From positions 1-34,439 of the forward strand of contig NZ_NIZW01000046.1 in NCBI RefSeq assembly GCF_002727185.1: a stretch of 34,439 bases of DNA, in the 5' to 3' direction. The notes beneath the pieces were generated by a model. The model ran no database searches. It was given only the letters and a program-made list of their open reading frames with translations, and was not told the origin of the DNA. This document shows positions 1 through 7,955 of the stretch, piece by piece (the first letter of the stretch is position 1; every line of letters begins with the position of its first letter). Origin of the DNA: Rhodopirellula bahusiensis. GTDB lineage: Bacteria > Planctomycetota > Planctomycetia > Pirellulales > Pirellulaceae. The position numbers and the translations under genes are program-made.

Positions 1-95
1 AAGTGGACCTATCAGGGCACGCTTCTGGCTGCTTGAGGATCTGGTGAAAATGAGGTCATCAAGCGGCACAAAATCGTTCCGGAGGCACTAGCGTA

Positions 96-467
96 TTGGC
101 ATTTCGCACGGCATTTCTCGAATGGGCGCTCGAGCGTTTCCCAGATCTTGCCGCTGAATTTGTGGGCGAATCGGCGAAGATGCGCGTGCACATTGCCTTT
201 TCGCGTTTCTACCACGCAACGCAGAACGCGATCGACGATGGCGATAGCGAGCTCGTAAAAGCGTACTTCCAGATCGCGGATCGGGTGCTGGCCCATGCAC
301 ACCCGGAAATGCGGTCACTGTTTCATGTTGTCTTTGTCGAACACCTAAAATTCGATGATGGTCGCAAATCACGTTCGTGGGCTCTTGGACAGCTTTCCGC
401 CCGGCTTCGCAACGAGTTCACGTCCTCTCTTGGTTGCTCTGAAGAAGTTCTTGCAAAACTAAACTGA
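96..467 (+). CDS. DUF7674-like small protein; probable old integron cassette gene
   Basis: This encodes a 123-residue soluble protein with no signal peptide or membrane segment. The C-terminal part (HPEMRSLFHVVFVEHL, then a basic stretch) resembles the DUF7674 family of small, immunity-like proteins of unknown function; that match is from memory. A TTG start at 96 is chosen because GGAGG lies ten bases upstream (81-85). The stop is followed within about 15 bases by a degenerate copy of the attC sites found at 14254-15872, so the gene was probably captured as an integron cassette. The left end of such a cassette, which should be complementary to the CGACAAC at 480, is not recognisable in bases 1-95. 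Function unknown. Confidence 0.6.
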   Translation: MAFRTAFLEWALERFPDLAAEFVGESAKMRVHIAFSRFYHATQNAIDDGDSELVKAYFQIADRVLAHAHPEMRSLFHVVFVEHLKFDDGRKSRSWALGQLSARLRNEFTSSLGCSEEVLAKLN

Positions 468-479
468 TTTGGACGTTCC

Positions 480-612
480 CGACAACATGGGTTTCACGTT
501 GAGCCCTTTGGCAAAGCTTCCGTGTTTGGCAGAGCTGGCTGGCCTTGGTTGGATTGCTTTGGCTTTTGCCATTGTCTGCTTCGTTCTTGGCTAGAGTCGC
601 AACTTCGAAAGA
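480..612 (+). other. degenerate integron attC site
   Basis: CCCGACAACATGG (478-490) is identical to the left end of the attC at 15736. It is followed by an L-box-like GGGTTTCACG and then GCCCTTTGGCA in the same order and spacing as the intact sites. The interior (517-550, CTTCCGTGTTTGGC and GGCTGGCCTT) and GCTTCGTT (578-585) align with the interior of the attC at 14897-15236. The right half has decayed: GTCGCAACTTCG stands where GTCGTAAAAACC is expected, and no GTT core is left. It is therefore probably inactive. Strand is given in the orientation of the main array. Confidence 0.65.
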
Positions 613-645
613 ATTGAACACTCGCGACATTTCGTCGGCGCAAAC

Positions 646-673
646 AAAAAGCCATGTCCTTGGACATGGCTTT
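646..673 (-). terminator. rho-independent terminator of the DUF2383 gene
   Basis: A perfect 9-bp stem, GCCATGTCC/GGACATGGC, with a two-base loop is followed on the minus strand by TTTTTG. It lies about 45 bases after the stop of the minus-strand gene at 716-1186. Confidence 0.8.
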
Positions 674-715
674 CGTTGCTCGGTTTTGAAATCGAGATGA
701 TGAGGCCAACCGTGA

Positions 716-1186
716 TCAGTTGGCTTTGTAAGCGTCGCGAAGATCGCGAATCTTGTCGTGGCCGGCTTTGACCTTGGCGTATTGGGCGGTCAAAACATCG
801 TTCATGGCACTGCCTGCGGTGTCCTTCAAGACATCTTCGTAGGCTTCCTTGATGTGGTCTTCGCCACGTTCGGCTTCGATCAGGATCACGGTGGCATCGC
901 CACCGTTCAATTTGCCGCGAATGTTGATCCAGATGCGGTGGGTTTTTGCTGCGACGCTGCCATCGTCTTCGGCGTCTTTCCCATTGAACTCAACGTACTG
1001 TTGCAGTTCGCTCGCCATGGCCGATCGCTCGTCGCCGATGTTTTTGAAGAGTGCCGAGAGACGTTCGTCCTTCAGTTCTTCTGCGGATTCGTGGAACCCG
1101 TTGTACGAGTCGATGTTGGCACGGATCAGCTTCTGAAGCTTTGCGATGGTGGTTTCGTTCAAATCAATTTTAGTTTCAATCGACAT
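716..1186 (-). CDS. PA2169-type four-helix-bundle protein (DUF2383)
   Basis: This is a 156-residue, helical, acidic, soluble protein of the ferritin-like PA2169/DUF2383 family. Visible features are the N-terminal helix with LQKLIRANIDSYNGFHESAEE and a C-terminal half with IEAERGEDHIKEAYEDVLKD, giving the expected E/H-rich four-helix pattern and the usual length. The family is linked to stress response, but no enzymatic role is established. The ATG start has AAGGGA upstream. The gene stands alone: its own terminator follows (646-673), and about 120 non-coding bases separate it from the glycosyltransferase gene that ends at 1307. Confidence 0.85.
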   Translation of the reverse strand: MSIETKIDLNETTIAKLQKLIRANIDSYNGFHESAEELKDERLSALFKNIGDERSAMASELQQYVEFNGKDAEDDGSVAAKTHRIWINIRGKLNGGDATVILIEAERGEDHIKEAYEDVLKDTAGSAMNDVLTAQYAKVKAGHDKIRDLRDAYKAN

Positions 1187-1306
1187 TTCAAATCCCTTAT
1201 TTCGTTGTGGTTATTTTTTTCATCAAGCGGTTCGCTTGTTGAAAGAACTGAGTTGCAACTACCGTGCCGGAAACTCCGGTTCATTGAAAACATTGGTGGA
1301 TCGAGA

Positions 1307-2167
1307 TCAAAAGCCCGCGGGTGTCAACGTGGTCGCGTCTTCGATCTCGTTTTGCGTCGGCAAACGATGAATTTGAATGGAGCTCGATGTTGGATCGAAT
1401 TCGATCAGTTCGCGTTCCGCGAAGGCATTCAGCCATGATTCCATCGGCCAGATTCCCCATTTGTTTCGGAATCGCTCGGCGTTTTGAACGATCGGCTGAA
1501 GATGATTCAGTGGCGGCTTGCAAACCGAATGGTGCTGGTGATAGGCCACTGCGTTGAGGAAACCGAATGGCACTCCCGCCTTGCGTGCTGAGAATGAGAA
1601 GTCGGTGTCTTCGCCTCCGTAGCCATCGAAAGAATCGTCGAATCCACCGATCCTTTCAAACGACGAACGAGTGATTGCGAAACAAAGTGACCAAAACATT
1701 TCGTAACGATCAGAGGCCAAGCGATCCTTTCCTTCGAACGAAGGTTGCAGCGGATGATCGACTGCGAGTCGCTGTAAATTCTGGGTTTGCCATTCTCCAC
1801 TGGCAGCACCGGCGGGAAGGTAACGAGGACGTCCCATCCAAAGGCGATCCTCATCACTCAAAGCATTCGTCATTTTGCCAATCATGCCGGATGACGGAAT
1901 GCAGTCCACGTCCAGAAAGATCATGCCTTCGGTTTCGCACAGAGCAGCGGCGTGATTGCGAGCCTGAGCCAATGGCAACGGTTCCGTCGGGTGATCAACG
2001 CTGCTGGTGCGAATTGGAAGGCGATCACAGTCCGGGATAGAAACCTCTTGGTTCATCCCCACGATGATCCACTCGTGCGGTGTGACTTCTGACTGCAACA
2101 GGCCTTTCAGTTGGTTTTCGAGGTGAGCCTGGCGGCCTCGAACAATCGTTAGCACGCTGGTGATCAT
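1307..2167 (-). CDS. family 2 glycosyltransferase (GT-A fold) with GT7-type C-terminal motif
   Basis: A predicted cytoplasmic nucleotide-sugar glycosyltransferase of 286 residues. The N-terminus (MITSVLTIVRGR) starts a GT-A Rossmann half. The metal/nucleotide-binding DxD is seen in IFLDVDCIPS, and the acceptor-side motif GGFDDSFDGYGGEDTDFSFSARK matches the GED-type motif of the GT2/GT7-C group. The ATG at 2167 overlaps the stop of the preceding gene by ATGA, which decides this start over an in-frame codon at 2209. It is the last gene of a three-gene overlapping operon. A surface polysaccharide or glycoconjugate role is inferred; donor and acceptor cannot be told. Confidence 0.85.
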   Translation of the reverse strand: MITSVLTIVRGRQAHLENQLKGLLQSEVTPHEWIIVGMNQEVSIPDCDRLPIRTSSVDHPTEPLPLAQARNHAAALCETEGMIFLDVDCIPSSGMIGKMTNALSDEDRLWMGRPRYLPAGAASGEWQTQNLQRLAVDHPLQPSFEGKDRLASDRYEMFWSLCFAITRSSFERIGGFDDSFDGYGGEDTDFSFSARKAGVPFGFLNAVAYHQHHSVCKPPLNHLQPIVQNAERFRNKWGIWPMESWLNAFAERELIEFDPTSSSIQIHRLPTQNEIEDATTLTPAGF

Positions 2168-3282
2168 AGTGTGACCAACTCCGCTGACATTCGTGCTTCG
2201 TGGGACCACTGAGCGACTTGGGAGATGTGGTCGGCCGCCTGACGGGCACCGCCTCCTTCAAAAACAACGTCCCAGCGCGACGGATTCAAGTTCATTGCCC
2301 GTTCAATGAGCGTTCGCCACTCGGAGGATACCGGCCATTCAGTAAGCCCAATTGCCAGGCGTTCTCGATCGAGAATCATCGCTTTGCGAATTTGTTCTTC
2401 AAAGGGACGATCTTCCGCGATCGCGATGACTCGACATCGAGCATGCCCGAGTTCCATCACGCTATTGTGACCGGCGGAAGTGACCACGACACTGGCGTCA
2501 GCGATCCAATTGTCGGGCCGATCTTGCCATCCGGCGAAGAACAAGTTTGCAGGTGTCCGTCCGAAGTTCGAATCATCGTCCTTTCCGAGAACGACCCAGT
2601 CAGCGTGCGGAACCGAAGTCGCCGCCTCTCGCAAGTGTTGGTGAACGTCGCCCGTGCCTCCTCGACCAAACATCACGACAATCATTGGCCGCTCGCGTTT
2701 CGACTTGTTTCGTTGCGATTGGTTCGAAGTTTCGATTGTTTGCTCGCGGCAAAACCCATCCAGGTAGACCGTTTTGTCTCGCACAAAGTCGGGTGTGATG
2801 TCATCTTCCATTGATTCCGGAAATGGAGCCAGCAGTGAATGGGCGGCTTCGTAAGCGGCCAAGTGAGCTGGGTCGTCGCGACGTCCATGTTGACGCATCA
2901 CGATCTGAGGAATCGATGCCAACCGCGTGAGCATTGAGATCTCTGCGGAGACATCGACCACCATCACGTCGGGGCGAGTTTCATCCAACCAACGTGTGTA
3001 CTGGGCAACTCGCTTCGTGATTGAATCGGTCCATAGCGGTGCGTAGTGCAGAGCGGAGACGTCTTGTGCGTGCTGCATTCCACGCACTGGAACGTCGTCA
3101 TTGTCGCATTCGATTCCGACAACGTTCGCAAGCGTCGGGCCGTTCCAATCGAGGTCATGAATCCGGCTGGTCACAACCGATGCGGGCACTTGCAATTGTC
3201 GAAGGATGGCTTCGGTCCGATGCTTGTGGCCCATTCCGTGATAGTGGACATAGAAGCCCACATGAGGTTGGCGATCGATCAC
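2164..3282 (-). CDS. MurG-like (GT-B) glycosyltransferase
   Basis: A GT-B type glycosyltransferase of 372 residues. The N-terminal Rossmann domain begins VGFYVHYHGMGHKHRTEAIL, a His/Gly-rich first strand-loop as in GT28-like enzymes. The C-terminal donor domain has FGRGGTGDVHQHL and VVVTSAGHNSVMELGHARC, the nucleotide-sugar binding region with the SAGHN element of MurG-like proteins. The GTG start at 3282 overlaps the preceding gene by GTGA and its stop overlaps the next gene by ATGA, so the three enzymes are probably translated in fixed ratio. Substrate unknown. It is not MurG itself, since the rest of a dcw cluster is absent. Confidence 0.8.
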   Translation of the reverse strand: MIDRQPHVGFYVHYHGMGHKHRTEAILRQLQVPASVVTSRIHDLDWNGPTLANVVGIECDNDDVPVRGMQHAQDVSALHYAPLWTDSITKRVAQYTRWLDETRPDVMVVDVSAEISMLTRLASIPQIVMRQHGRRDDPAHLAAYEAAHSLLAPFPESMEDDITPDFVRDKTVYLDGFCREQTIETSNQSQRNKSKRERPMIVVMFGRGGTGDVHQHLREAATSVPHADWVVLGKDDDSNFGRTPANLFFAGWQDRPDNWIADASVVVTSAGHNSVMELGHARCRVIAIAEDRPFEEQIRKAMILDRERLAIGLTEWPVSSEWRTLIERAMNLNPSRWDVVFEGGGARQAADHISQVAQWSHEARMSAELVTL

Positions 3283-4364
3283 GCGGCAACCTCATTCGGG
3301 AAGCTCCAGTCGGATTGGCTTTGGTACAGCGACTCGTATTGTTCCATCATCCGGTCGAAGCTGTAGTGTTCCTGGGCGACTCGGCGACAAATTTCACCGG
3401 GCAGCCTCATGCATCCAAGAATAGCCTGAGCCAGTTCGCGAACACTGCCTGGTTTGGCCAATCGTCCGGTGGATTTGCCAATCAATTCCGGCAATGCACC
3501 GCGATTGAAAGCTGCGACGGGAGTCCCGCATGCCAGCGATTCTGCGACGACCAAACCGAAGGGTTCGTCCCAACATGGTGTAACGAGTGTCACCGCTGAT
3601 TGGCTGATCAACGTACACAGTTCTTCGTGGGTGCGGTGTCCGTGGTAGGCGTCTTCTGGACGAAGCAGTGGCTGGACTTCCGTGCTAAAGTAGTTTTGAG
3701 CCGAGATGGGGCCGACGACATCGAGTGGAATGCCGGCGCGATGTGCTGCTCGCAACGCCAAGTGCGTTCCTTTGTCCGGCAGAATGCGACCAAACCAAAT
3801 GGCTCGCCGCTGCTTTTCTTCTTTGCAACGTACCCAGAATGAAGTGTCGATTCCATTGTGGATGACCGATTGCTCGGGTAGCAACGAACGCCAAGTATCC
3901 GCGTTTGCATTCGAGATGTTAATGAATTGCCCGCACGCTTCCGGGCCGCGTCGACGCAGTTCCACTGCCATACGAGGCAAGACGGGGGCATGCAGCGTCG
4001 TCATCAAAGGTGTTGGAAGCAGATGTGAGAACTGCAAAGGGATGGGACTGAGCGAGTGATTGTGAATCACATCAAAATCACTCGTGCTGAGTTGCAGCAT
4101 CAGTGCCGCGTAGGCTTCGTCCTCAACGCTTTCGATCCAATCATGACACATTCGTCCGAGTCGAGCATTGGATTCGGGAATGGTTGCGTTGGGTGTGATG
4201 CCTGTGAGAGGCAACTGCGGATCCGAGTCGCCAGAAGCAAACAATGTGACTTCGTGACCTCGGTTCACCAATGCGTTTGTGTACGCGTGAGTGAATGCTT
4301 CCAAACCTCCTGCGTATGGTTTCGCGATGGGAAATTTGAGATGACCTATGATGCCGATTTTCAT
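3279..4364 (-). CDS. family 4 glycosyltransferase
   Basis: A 361-residue GT4 (GT-B fold) retaining glycosyltransferase. The N-terminus MKIGIIGHLKFPIAKPYAGGLE carries the acceptor-domain glycine motif. The C-terminal domain has IWFGRILPDKG and the EPFGLVVAESLACGTPV motif with the E-x7-E pair of GT4 donor sites. It is first in the three-gene operon. The ATG at 4364 has GGGGAG about nine bases upstream. The same frame stays open about 190 bases upstream and reads protein-like there, but without an ATG, GTG or TTG that I could place. The start may therefore be further upstream if the 4492-4704 ORF is frameshifted (see findings). Confidence 0.88.
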   Translation of the reverse strand: MKIGIIGHLKFPIAKPYAGGLEAFTHAYTNALVNRGHEVTLFASGDSDPQLPLTGITPNATIPESNARLGRMCHDWIESVEDEAYAALMLQLSTSDFDVIHNHSLSPIPLQFSHLLPTPLMTTLHAPVLPRMAVELRRRGPEACGQFINISNANADTWRSLLPEQSVIHNGIDTSFWVRCKEEKQRRAIWFGRILPDKGTHLALRAAHRAGIPLDVVGPISAQNYFSTEVQPLLRPEDAYHGHRTHEELCTLISQSAVTLVTPCWDEPFGLVVAESLACGTPVAAFNRGALPELIGKSTGRLAKPGSVRELAQAILGCMRLPGEICRRVAQEHYSFDRMMEQYESLYQSQSDWSFPNEVAA

Positions 4365-4491
4365 CGCGAGTGGCTCCCCAGCCGATGGAGTTTGAAACGG
4401 GTGATTGATACTCAGATCATCCGTGATGTCGTTTTCGATTCCGTCGGCTTCGGCTTTAGCAACGACTGTGCCAAAGGTCGTGGGGAGATAC

Positions 4492-4704
4492 TCAGCGGCG
4501 TTGAGTTGCGACGACGGACACGCGTTCCGCGACCGGATTGATGACTCCTGAATCGGTTAGCTTTCGATCAGATTGGTTGATCAATGTAGCCATCGATGAG
4601 AGCAAACGAGTCAGCATTCCACTGCCGGAACTCGGGCCAGCATGCGCGCTGGCTACTTGATGGTTTGCCTTGGTTTGCCGCTGTGAAAAGCTGGTGGTGG
4701 ACAT
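4492..4704 (-). CDS. possible small leader protein of the glycosyltransferase operon
   Basis: A 70-residue open frame, Ser/Thr/Gln-rich, with no domain I recognise. The main support is position and ribosome site: AGGA sits eight bases before the ATG at 4704, and it lies just upstream of the GT4 gene on the same strand. Its stop at 4492 is followed by protein-like sequence in another frame running into the GT4 gene, so it could instead be the 5' part of a frameshifted longer gene. Low certainty. Confidence 0.4.
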   Translation of the reverse strand: MSTTSFSQRQTKANHQVASAHAGPSSGSGMLTRLLSSMATLINQSDRKLTDSGVINPVAERVSVVATQRR

Positions 4705-4919
4705 TGTTAGTTCCTGTTTAAGTTGTCACGTTGGGCGACGCGATGCGCTGGCACGTGTTTCGCTTGCGTAGTCGCGAACGATCTGCGAGCTTTCACTGCA
4801 TTTTTTGAGCCAGAGGCTGAACGCGTTTTGTTCAACGTCGCCATGTCGCGATCCACGCACTTTCAGTTTTTGATCTGACCGCCGACGATTGGCCGCTGTC
4901 CATTCTCTTGTAGGAACTC

Positions 4920-6341
4920 ATGTCCGAATCGCCCCGTCGTATCGAAACCGACGCGTACGGATATCGTGCGATGGTGGCGGTTGCGATTCCGCTGGCGGCC
5001 ACCGTAGGTTGTTTCTCGATCACGCTCTTCACCGATCGAACGCTTTTGATGTGGTACGGGCCGACTTCGTCAGCAGCTTCGATGGCAGCCGGCAACTTGT
5101 ATTGGGCGATCGCTTGCATTCCCGTCACCGCAATGGGCTTTATTACCCCGCTCGCAGCGATGGCGATGGGGAAGAAGCTCGGTCGGGGAGCGGTTGCGCT
5201 TCGGGTTTGGTCGCTGCTCTGGCAATGTTTGTGGTTCACACTGGCTTGCGTTCCAGCGTTCGCATTGATCGGTTGGATGAGCCCCGATTTGTTCGAAGCG
5301 TTTGGACACGACATTGAACTGGCGCAACAGGAGGCTCGCTACTTTCAAACGTTGTTGTTGGTCGCGCCTGCATCCATGTTGGAAGCCGGCCTGACCGCGT
5401 TCTTCGTAGGAAGACGAGTGACCCGGCCGATCTTGCAAACCAACATCGCTTCGTCGGTGCTGAATGTCGGATTGGACTATTGGTTCATTTTCGGCGGGTT
5501 GGGCTTGCCCGCGATGGGTGTCTTTGGAGCTGCTCTCGCAACGACCATTGCGATGTGGTTCAAAGTCGCTGTGTTCGCGATGATGTTGATGCGTTTGAAT
5601 TCGTTCGGACGCCACGTTGGTGCCGCATGGCGACCGAGTCGTCGTGTCATGAACGAGATCATCGTGCCGGGATCCGCGATTGGATTGCAGCAATTGATTC
5701 GGTCAGGCTTGTTCAGCTTCGTGTTGTTGGTCATTGGTGCGGCATCGGTCACTGGTTTGGCGGCGACCTCCGCCGCGCTCACCATGTATCAGTTGCTGTC
5801 CATCCCCGCGATTGGCTTGGGCACCGCGGTTACGGTTGTTACCGGGCAAGCACTGGCATCCAAAGGAATTGGGTTGGCATCGGAAACCATCCGTCGAGGG
5901 ATTGCGTTGGGCTTGGTCGTGGCAATGACACTGGCGATTGCACTCGCCGCATTCCCTGAGTCGCTGTTGCAAATTCCGTTGGGCGGGATCAGCGAGCAAG
6001 AGAGAGAAGAAATCCAACCGCTTGCGATTCGCTTGATGCGGTTTGTGGCCGTCTATGCTTTGGTGGACGTTGCCAGCCTGATACTGGCGGCCTCAGCGAA
6101 AGGGATCGGCAAGTCGTTTGTGATTCTGGTTGCGACGGCAATTCCTGGTTTCTTGGTGGTTGTCGGTGGATGGTTGCTCGCGCCTGATGGATGGCTTCGG
6201 GCTGGATCGATCGCGGGGGAAGACCAGATCGTGCTTCATTGGTGGTCCGCGTTGGTGCTTTGGTCGGCGGCTCAGGCTTTCGTTTTGGCGGGCAGTCTTT
6301 TCTGGTCAACGAAGCAGTCTTCGGAAGCGGCATTGGCCTGA
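4920..6341 (+). CDS. MATE family efflux transporter
   Basis: A 473-residue polytopic inner-membrane protein of the MATE (MOP superfamily) type, with about 12 hydrophobic segments in two similar halves and the usual length of about 450-480. The first helix region (ITLFTDRTLLMWYGPTSSAASMAA) and the seventh (IVPGSAIGLQQLIRSGLFSFV) occupy the equivalent positions of the two halves. MATE proteins export cationic drugs or metabolites by Na+ or H+ antiport; the substrate here is unknown. The ATG has TAGGAACTC directly upstream. It diverges from the minus-strand operon at 4704, so the 215 bases between should hold both promoters. No partner gene follows. Confidence 0.88.
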   Translation: MSESPRRIETDAYGYRAMVAVAIPLAATVGCFSITLFTDRTLLMWYGPTSSAASMAAGNLYWAIACIPVTAMGFITPLAAMAMGKKLGRGAVALRVWSLLWQCLWFTLACVPAFALIGWMSPDLFEAFGHDIELAQQEARYFQTLLLVAPASMLEAGLTAFFVGRRVTRPILQTNIASSVLNVGLDYWFIFGGLGLPAMGVFGAALATTIAMWFKVAVFAMMLMRLNSFGRHVGAAWRPSRRVMNEIIVPGSAIGLQQLIRSGLFSFVLLVIGAASVTGLAATSAALTMYQLLSIPAIGLGTAVTVVTGQALASKGIGLASETIRRGIALGLVVAMTLAIALAAFPESLLQIPLGGISEQEREEIQPLAIRLMRFVAVYALVDVASLILAASAKGIGKSFVILVATAIPGFLVVVGGWLLAPDGWLRAGSIAGEDQIVLHWWSALVLWSAAQAFVLAGSLFWSTKQSSEAALA

Positions 6342-6502
6342 ACAGGTACGCAAGTGTCATCGGGGATGTGAGCCGCTCGGCGTTCGCCACAGTTCCTGCA
6401 CCTGACTGTGGACTGTGAAATGTTGGGTGTTGTGGACCGTCGTCGTTTGCGAAAGCTCTGTTCTACGACCTTGCCCCAACCGGGCGGTCCTAGCGTTTTG
6501 GG

Positions 6503-6772
6503 TTGTAGGTTGGCAACTCTTGGCCGACATCCGCAAATCTGGCGGGCAAGAGTGCCTTTTTGTACCCCACATCTTTTGGGAGCCGCTTGCGTTGGGAATA
6601 CAAGCGGTTTAAGGCTAAACATCCCTTGCCGAGGAATCATTAGTGTTTGATTAGCGGCGATTAGTGTTCCCTTGACCGCTCTGGTGGAACACTAATCCAC
6701 TCTGATCGGACACTAATCTTTGGTGTTTCGAGATGTGGGGTATAAAAAGGCAAGAGTGCCCATCCTACATGC
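6503..6772. repeat. REP-like palindromic repeat split by a MITE insertion
   Basis: The left arm at 6503-6526 (GTAGGTTGGCAACTCTTGGCC) pairs with the right arm at 6749-6772 (GGCAAGAGTGCCCATCCTAC) with about three mismatches. The two arms would be 20 bases apart if the 192-bp element and one copy of its 12-bp flanking repeat were removed. The rest of 6342-6880 holds nothing I can name. Confidence 0.65.
6557..6748 (-). mobile_element. 192-bp MITE-like element, copy 1
   Basis: The ends are TTTTTGTACCCCACATCT and, inverted, TTTTTATACCCCACATCT (18 bp, one mismatch). The element is flanked on both sides by GGCAAGAGTGCC (6545-6556 and 6749-6760), the expected target-site duplication. It is about 90% identical over exactly the same length to 14930-15121, in the opposite orientation. 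The middle holds four copies of ATTAGTGT, two direct and two inverted, forming arms of about 32 bp that could fold as a cruciform. There is no transposase and no convincing ORF, so it is non-autonomous. Strand is given relative to copy 2. Confidence 0.8.
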
Positions 6773-6880
6773 GTTAACGTTTTGCTGACGACTCGATCGA
6801 CACTCACCGAGTCCGCCGAACGCTTGGCTTCTGCGAGAATCTGGTTGCTCGGATAATTGAGCGTTGCTAGACTTTGAAGC

Positions 6881-7306
6881 ATGAAAACTCCGCTCTTCAT
6901 CGCTCTGTTGGTCGTCAATTTATTGACGTGCCCTCTGCGTTGCTTCTCGTGTCAAACGGAAGCAACATGCGATGAAAGTGTTGCTGAAGCAACCTGCAGT
7001 TGCTGCCATCACGATGAATCATCTGCACCAGTGTCCACGTCGGATCTTGATCCCATACGTGGCGACTCCTCCCCATGCGGAGACGATTGCAATTGCATGA
7101 ACTGCATTTGCGAAGGTGCCGTTCTCGAGAGCGATTTGGATCTTCCCGATCTCAGTTTGGTCGTTGCTTGGACCAATGTGGTCGATGTTCGATCGAAGTC
7201 GCTTTTCTCCTCCGATGCGAATTGGTGTTCGCGTCGTGACTTGCCGTTTTGCGCGAGTCTATCTGGCCGTCAGGTGCGTCTTGCGCACCAATCTTGGCTG
7301 ATTTGA
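6881..7306 (+). CDS. secreted cysteine-rich protein, possible metal binder
   Basis: A 141-residue protein with an N-terminal signal peptide (MKTPLFIALLVVNLLTCPLRC). The mature part is very Cys-rich: CQTEATCDES, TCSCCHHDES and CGDDCNCMNCIC make about a dozen cysteines in some 65 residues, plus a His pair. That composition suggests metal or sulfur chemistry in the periplasm, but no named family is recognised. The C-terminal 60 residues lack cysteine clusters. It lies about 230 bases upstream of the HMA-domain gene, on the same strand. A metal-handling role is inferred from composition and neighbours only. Confidence 0.6.
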   Translation: MKTPLFIALLVVNLLTCPLRCFSCQTEATCDESVAEATCSCCHHDESSAPVSTSDLDPIRGDSSPCGDDCNCMNCICEGAVLESDLDLPDLSLVVAWTNVVDVRSKSLFSSDANWCSRRDLPFCASLSGRQVRLAHQSWLI

Positions 7307-7537
7307 TCTTCCAGGTCGTTCTGTAATCGCGTCAGTGCTGAAGATGCGTTGCTGCGCGTTCATTGATTGAGACCTCGTTGGATCTGTGGTCAGTGATTGC
7401 ACTGCGTGATGTTTCCGTCGTGCTTTGACAACCTGTTTGGATCGGCTCGCCTTCGATCCGTTTGTTTGCCATCGCAGAACAGACGATGGTGCTCATTACG
7501 CGTTTGTATCCTGTCTTGAATGGAAGAATTGAGAATC

Positions 7538-7900
7538 ATGTTTTGTTGGAAACGGAATGGATTGAGTTTGGCCGCTTTGGCTTTTCTCAATTCCGCTTTG
7601 CTCGGTCCTGGACCCGCGTCAGCGGAAACGCTGATTAAGGAGAAACCGGCTCATCAAATCGTGATGACCGTGGGCGAGATGTGTGGCGGATGCGTCAAAC
7701 GAATCACCGCTCGGTTTGATTCGGTGGATGCTGTCACCAAGGTCGTTTGCAGTATCGAAAAGAAGTCGGTGACCTTGGTTCCCAAGGACGGCGTGAAGCT
7801 GAGTCCCAAGGGAATCTGGGAGATCATGGAGAGCATTGGCAAAACGCTAAAGAAGATGATCACTCCCGACGGCACGTTCACGTCCAAACCAAAGCGTTGA
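7538..7900 (+). CDS. exported heavy-metal-associated (HMA) domain protein
   Basis: About 120 residues: a signal peptide ending near GPASA, then one HMA-like beta-alpha-beta fold. The motif [11 protein letters not shown] carries the CxxC pair, with GGC in place of the usual MxCxxC spacing seen in CopZ/MerP-type carriers. The remainder ([21 protein letters not shown]) fits the second half of the domain. It is therefore a likely periplasmic copper- or similar soft-metal-binding protein. An upstream in-frame ATG at 7520 is possible. 7538 is preferred because it puts the basic n-region (FCWKRNG) at the front of a normal signal peptide. It is followed 55 bases later by the ABC permease gene and is probably co-transcribed. 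Confidence 0.8.
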   Translation: MFCWKRNGLSLAALAFLNSALLGPGPASAETLIKEKPAHQIVMTVGEMCGGCVKRITARFDSVDAVTKVVCSIEKKSVTLVPKDGVKLSPKGIWEIMESIGKTLKKMITPDGTFTSKPKR

Positions 7901-7955
7901 AGATGAGATTTGCCATCCGTTTCTGCATCCAACTTATGTCCCAAGGCGATCGCTG

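Noticed and set aside
2200..2814. 204-codon plus-strand frame
   Set aside because: It is antisense to the MurG-like glycosyltransferase, which has clear motifs and start/stop overlaps with both neighbours.
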